From Acanthosepion lycidas (Eukaryota; Mollusca; Cephalopoda; Sepiida; Sepiidae): a stretch of DNA of 64,000 bases. The position numbers and the translations under genes are program-made. This document shows positions 58,535 through 64,000 of this stretch, piece after piece. The stretch spans positions 81,700,755 through 81,764,754 of the forward strand of contig OZ010603.1 in the NCBI GenBank assembly GCA_963932145.1. Direction: 5' to 3'. Under the pieces are notes generated by a model that was given only the letters and a program-made list of their open reading frames with translations, made no database searches and was not told the origin of the DNA. Position 1 is the stretch's first letter. Every line of letters starts with the position of its first letter.

Positions 58535-59065
58535 AGTCAGGTGATAAGAAACATCTTTGTATGCATATTATTTAAACGGTTTTTGTAAAATAGAAAAACT
58601 GCCCCTCTTAAAAAACCGTTTCAAGAATACGCATAGGTTGGATAAGTCCGCTGATAAAACACATCATTGTGTACAAATTCTTCAAACGGGTTTTGTAAAA
58701 TAGAAAAAATAGCCCTTCTAATAATCCATTTGAAGAATATGTATAGATTGAATAAGTTCCCTGAGAAAATATGTTGTTGCAGACATATTCTTCAAACGGA
58801 TTTTTTAGAATAGAAAAAATTAACCCTTCTAATAAACCGTTTGAAGTATACCTATAGACTGAATAAGTACTGTGAGAAAACAGCTGTATACATATTCTTC
58901 AAACGGGTTTTGCTAAATACAAAAAAAAAAAAACATTCAAGAATGCGTTATAGGTTGAATAAGTCCGGTGAGAAAACACATCGTTGTATACATATTCTTC
59001 GAACGGTTTTGTAAAATAGAAAAAAATACCCTTCTGAATAACCATTTGAATAATATGTATACAAG
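58535..59065. repeat. Tandem array of ~115-bp hairpin-forming units
   Basis: Five units with TACATATTCTTCAAACGG and its inverted mate CCGTTTGAAGAATATGTATA around a TTTTGTAAAATAGAAAAAAT loop, separated by TTGAATAAGTCC-GTGAGAAAACACATCG. Each unit can fold on itself. Confidence 0.85.
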
Positions 59066-59956
59066 GATTATCTTCTTACCAGATTTAATCGCCCTATACA
59101 GTGAGGTGATTCTAAGTGAATTAGGGGTCTTAACAGGATTTATTTAATGAACTCATATTTTCTGGCATGTAGGCATTTTCTGCCAGTGTGGATTCTGGAG
59201 TATTCTTATATCTTTTTAAATATGTCAGGATTACCTACCAGTTCTCAGATTTCTTTTTGACATTATCCTAAACATTAGCCTAAGAATTCATGCCATGATA
59301 TTCCTTTATCTCGTTAAACCTAGACTTTTATATAGATATCATACATTGCACCAAAACCGTTCAGAAATATCTAAACTGTCAGCTGTATACACCTCTTTCT
59401 CAGATTGCTGGTTAAAAATACCTTCAGGCGAATAAAGCCTGAGAATGTCGCGAGAACAATCCTTTTGTACCAAATAACAGAAACAACATGATTTGTGGAC
59501 TTTCAACAGCAGCAACAACTAAAATGGTAACACTTTTAACTCGAAAATGAAATAATAGCATAGTCAAAATGTTGACATGATACACTAGTTTGAACAAATA
59601 TTTAAGTAAGAAACAAGCATCAGTATTGAAAATAGTTATTACAGTCGATTTTAGTAACCTATTTTCATGAAAAATTATTTAAATATGAATAATTTATAAA
59701 TTTCAACCGACGGTATCATGGCTCCTTGTACACAAAACAAAATGTCAAATGTTTCCTTATAAGAAAACGATTATTACTATTAACGAGAGTTAAGAACACA
59801 TACTACACTTTGATCGCAGCTTGATGACAATTGAGTGAAGCAAATCAAAACTACAGTATTCGTTGGATAAACTGTCGTCTAAATGACGGAAAAACGAAAA
59901 TGGCAGTTGAAGCTCTTCTGGAAGGTCTTCTTGTTTAACTTGGTGAATTCTGCAAA
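59066..59956. other. Unassigned DNA
   Basis: An antisense 66-codon frame (59790-59990) overlaps the LINE start and shows no known domain. Confidence 0.4.
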
Positions 59957-60950
59957 TCAGGCACAAGAGAATGCAAGCTACACCGACCAATCAGCGTAAT
60001 GAGTCACGTAACAAAACACATCATCCGTATTCTGATGAATAGAGCACGCAGCAGAATCAGGCCAAAGATAGGACAAGAATCGTGCGGGTTCGTTAAAGAC
60101 ACCGGAATAAGGAAAGCGATATTCATGCTTAGAATGTTATCAGAAACAGCAATACAGATGAAGAAGGACACGTGTCTATGTTTTATAGATCACGCAAAAG
60201 CATTCGACCGAGTACGCCACAAGGACCCGCTAGAACTTCTCAGAAAACAAGATATATTCGGGAAAGATATCAGAATAATCAAGAACCTATTCTGGCTGCA
60301 GACGCCATGGATTCACATCGAGAATAAGCTCAGCGAATATACAAAAATAGAAAGAGGCGTAAGGCAAGGATGTGTCTTCTCACCGGACTTATTCAACCTA
60401 TACAGCGAGGCAATTCTGAGGGAACGAGATCATACTAGGACTCATCATTGGCGGTCACAACCTTACCAACATAAGTTACGCAGATGACACGGTACTGATA
60501 GCAGACACGGAAAAGAAACTACAAAAATTCTTTCAGAAGATAGCGAGGGAGAGCGAGAAGAAAGGACTAACCATAAACTACAAAACAAAATGCATGGTCA
60601 TCACTAAAAGGATGAGCCTGAAATTAACCGACTATGTGAGCAACGATGAAGTCTTGGAGAGGATGCAAACAAGGAGGAAGCATATACTTAACATAAGAAA
60701 CAGGCAGATGAAATTTCTGGAACACATGACGAGAAAGGAGGGCCTGGAGAATCTGATACTCACGGGACGAATAGAGAGAAAAAGAGACAGGGGAAAGCAG
60801 TGCATGACTTACGTGGCGGGCTTGCGCAGGGAGAAGTGGGAGCGTGATCTGGATGATTTGGCAGAAACACAACACCTGTTGAGTGCCACAAGGTTTAGGG
60901 GGAAGTGGAGGGCCGTGATAGCTTACGTCCTGAAAGAACTCGGTACATAA
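59957..60950 (+). pseudogene. RTE (BovB-like) LINE, RT and C-terminal region
   Basis: GTRECKLHRPISVMSHVTK, then SRIRPKIGQESCGF, CLCFIDHAKAFDRV, ERGVRQGCVFSPDLFN (RT blocks up to GVRQGC), a one-base shift near 60425, GLIIGGHNLTNISYADDTVL (catalytic YADD, 60477-60488), then a jump past the thumb to NDEVLERMQTRR, FLEHMTRKEGLENLILTGRI and KWRAVIAYVLKELGT with TAA at 60948. The endonuclease and the first RT blocks are absent and ~100 residues after the palm are deleted. Confidence 0.9.
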
Positions 60951-61289
60951 AAAGAAGAGTTCTGCCATACTCTTCAGTTCATCTTTGGTTTTACAAGTTT
61001 TGTTGTTATATTATTGAGATCACATGGTTAATTATTAGCTGGACCACTTCCTGTTGGAGTCCAGAGTATGACGATATCATTTACCTATCTCAGCCACAGG
61101 GGAGGCTTTATGATGTAGATTCTAATGCCATTTCTTCGAAGTATCTCATGTATGTTTGCCATTTCTGGTCATAATGGTAAGCCCATTGCTAAGTCTTCAC
61201 CCAGTTGATATATATCTGATTGCATTCTGAAGTGTGTTGTTTATCAGCATCTCCATAAGGTTATCTATTGATATACTGGTCTGTTCTTC
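60951..61289. other. Unassigned DNA
   Basis: Possibly the LINE 3' region at its start; otherwise nothing recognised. Confidence 0.35.
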
Positions 61290-61798
61290 CAGGGATGAGT
61301 CCGAGACCAGTCTGAGACCCATATATATTAATTACTGGGTTTTCCTGCTTGTTCGTTTTCCAGCAGCCACCCTCTTGACACAGGTCAGCACTACCTTCTG
61401 AAGGTACTTGATCTCAGCCTCTCTTTTAAGTCTGAGAATCTCCCCAACGAATTAGGTTCTTTTTTTCTCAGATCGATCAGAGTGAGTTTTCTGAGTGGTA
61501 CCTTCGTAATCACCATTAGACTCATCCAACTCTTTCTGAATCTTCTGCACTGTCCTCAGATTGACACGTAAACACTCTGAAATGTTTGTATTGGAGCTTC
61601 CGGCGCGAATGTCCAGCAAAACATAAATATCGTTTCAGAAATTTTGGCGGAAAGAATGACGTCATGGTGATCTTTTTCTCACAGATGGTACCCAACTGAC
61701 CCTACTACACAGTGCAGTCGACAAAATCAAAAACAAACAAAGCGCATGCGCGAAATTAAAAATATAAAATGACGCCAATTTACACATCGCACCCTGTA
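61290..61798 (-). mobile_element. Mariner-type element, 5' half with deletions
   Basis: The minus strand begins at the terminal GCGATGTGTAAATTGGCG, then the leader with GCGCATGCGCTTTGTTTG shared with 26965-26990. Across frames it reads ISETI, LRTVQKIQKELDESNGDYEG and, after a deletion, KVVLTCVKRVAAGKRTSRK. It is the N-terminal counterpart of the C-terminal relic at 26541-27020. Confidence 0.65.
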
Positions 61799-62395
61799 TT
61801 AATTTTATTTAATTTATTTTAATCATTTCGAATTCAATTAAAAATTTAAACGAAGTTACATCCCTTACATATTCTTAATGTAAGTTGCGTTTTATGGGCA
61901 TTTACAAATAATTCACAACTATCAATTACATAAATTTTGTCTTTGCAATTCACTCCTGATGATGATCTTGGAAGAGATTGAAAGTTCTTGGGAAAAATCA
62001 AAGAAATGACCAAAACTATGCCGTCTTTCTTAAGAAATTGAATTGAGAGGATTAAAATTAAAATATATAGTCACAATATGTCTAGATTATTCAAGGAAAG
62101 AGGCTTGAAAGATAAGCTTCAGAAATACACCACACACACACGCGCGCTCCCCATATATATATAATTTGAATGTGCGTAAGTGATTCAAATTTGTTTCGTG
62201 TATTGCTACTGTTTGACATTGCTTGTGATTATTAGTTTGGCCATTAAAAAAAAGTAAAAGAAATGAGATTAATAAAATGACGTCATTGTCATTATGAAAT
62301 GATATGAAGAATTTTTATTAGTTATCTGCAGATAGAAAAAGAAACATAAACTTTGAACCTGTTTATACACACAACATTTTAACGATATACTTATG
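61799..62395. other. AT-rich DNA with a weak hammerhead-like spot
   Basis: At 61951-61999 CTCCTGATGATGATCT, AGATTGAAAG and TTCTTGGG give CTGATGA, a five-pair stem II, GAAA and triplet CTT, but stem I has three pairs and one extra U sits beside the core. The rest is unassigned. Confidence 0.3.
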
Positions 62396-63400
<1,005 letters not shown>

Positions 63401-63804
63401 TCACTATCTTTTGAGGTACGTGTTCTTTACAAATCAATGTACATATGTTTGCTCGGCGAAACGAGTCAAATTGAGTTTCCCGCAAAACTTCACCTGTTGT
63501 TCCGAATGGCGCCATCTATCAGCATCTGCGCAGCTTCCGTTGAGTTAGCCACTGAAAAATTAACAAACAACGCTCACAAGTCTGTTTTCTATTTATGCGT
63601 TAATATTTTAGGTGTTTCGCGTAATTCATATCATATCTGTTGGGAGGACCTGCGCCATCATTGACATAAACAGGTTTAGATTAATGGCAAACGTCTTTAC
63701 ATAAATATATAAATCAGATTCTAGAAAAGAAATATATAAATTTTTCAGAGTTTCAGCTTTGATACAATTTTCTAAAAAGTAAAGTACAGTTCGGTTAAAT
63801 GATA
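63401..63804. other. Unassigned DNA
   Basis: A GC-richer patch (63450-63660) holds part of a 114-codon frame (63320-63664) whose start is ATCT repeat. No domain recognised. Confidence 0.4.
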
Positions 63805-64000
63805 TATATATATAAGAAATTTTTTATGTTTATACATTCTTTTTATAGATAGAAATATTGACGTAAATGCTCTGTTTATAATACACTGTATTAACATTTA
63901 CTGACATGAATGTCTGAGAAATTGGCATAGAAAATATGCGTCCGCCAATAGAACCTGTATCCAATACGGAACCGTCATATAGCCTGGCGTGCTTTTACCG
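63805..64000 (-). repeat. Dispersed repeat, inverted copy cut by the window end
   Basis: Reverse complement of 33744-33945 with ~75-80% apparent identity (my visual estimate), running from the AT run to a tRNA-like CGGTAAAAGCACG at the edge. Confidence 0.75.

Noticed and set aside
58535..59065. Possible decayed C2H2 zinc-finger array (GEKTHRC seen once in translation)
   Set aside because: The unit is ~115 bp, not 84; no Cys/His ligands line up across units; the hairpin structure explains the repetition better.
59790..59990. 66-codon antisense frame ending before the RTE relic
   Set aside because: It overlaps the sense LINE coding region and shows no conserved motif.

Overview
The window is non-coding, repeat-dominated animal DNA. 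It is AT-rich and packed with microsatellites, tRNA-derived SINEs, decayed non-LTR retrotransposons, mariner-type DNA transposons and their MITEs, and Penelope-type remnants. The repeat mix (tRNA-Arg-like SINEs, GATA/ATCT, AAT and AT arrays, RTE and R4-like LINEs, mariner MITEs starting TTAGGTTGGTGCAAAA) fits a mollusc, most likely a cephalopod such as an octopus; that assignment is inference. I found no intact host gene, no rRNA and no functional tRNA gene. Every recognisable coding stretch is a broken piece of a mobile element.

Layout: 1-5.3 kb, AAT/GAA and TTC minisatellites, AT arrays and a 75-bp-arm hairpin holding a hammerhead-like motif. 5.3-9.3 kb, AT-rich DNA and an antisense RTE remnant. 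9.5-13.6 kb, MITEs, a repeat family with a degenerate hammerhead-like core, a GC-rich tandem repeat and GATA arrays. 14-15 kb and 21.1-21.7 kb, 3' ends of an RLE-type LINE inside AAT arrays. 15-20 kb, SINEs, long-TIR elements and MITEs. 20.2-30 kb, minisatellites, a Jockey-like LINE tail, a second GC-rich tandem array and two internally deleted mariner-type elements. 30-36.8 kb, GA and AT arrays, a decayed ORF family and AT-rich DNA. 36.8-38.6 kb, a Penelope-like GIY-YIG endonuclease relic abutting a three-unit ~350-bp tandem array with a type I hammerhead fold in each unit. 39-47 kb, SINEs, ATCT arrays, an antisense R4-like LINE and a possible solo-LTR cluster. 47-53 kb, SINE, RTE and transposase fragments. 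53.9-58.2 kb, a 4.2-kb Ser/Asp-rich minisatellite. 58.2-64 kb, a tandem hairpin array, a sense RTE relic, a mariner relic, ATCT/AT arrays and a truncated dispersed repeat.

The most interesting signal is the recurrence of hammerhead-ribozyme-like folds in unrelated repeats. The clearest is the 37371-38326 array. Its unit pairs a tRNA-like B box with a hammerhead, an arrangement known from schistosome SM-alpha satellites and metazoan retrozymes. Its stem II core (GTCCCAAATAGGAC on the minus strand) is, from memory, the same as in those elements. Each of the three units carries a different lesion in the catalytic core, so the array looks like a fossil whose consensus would be an intact ribozyme.
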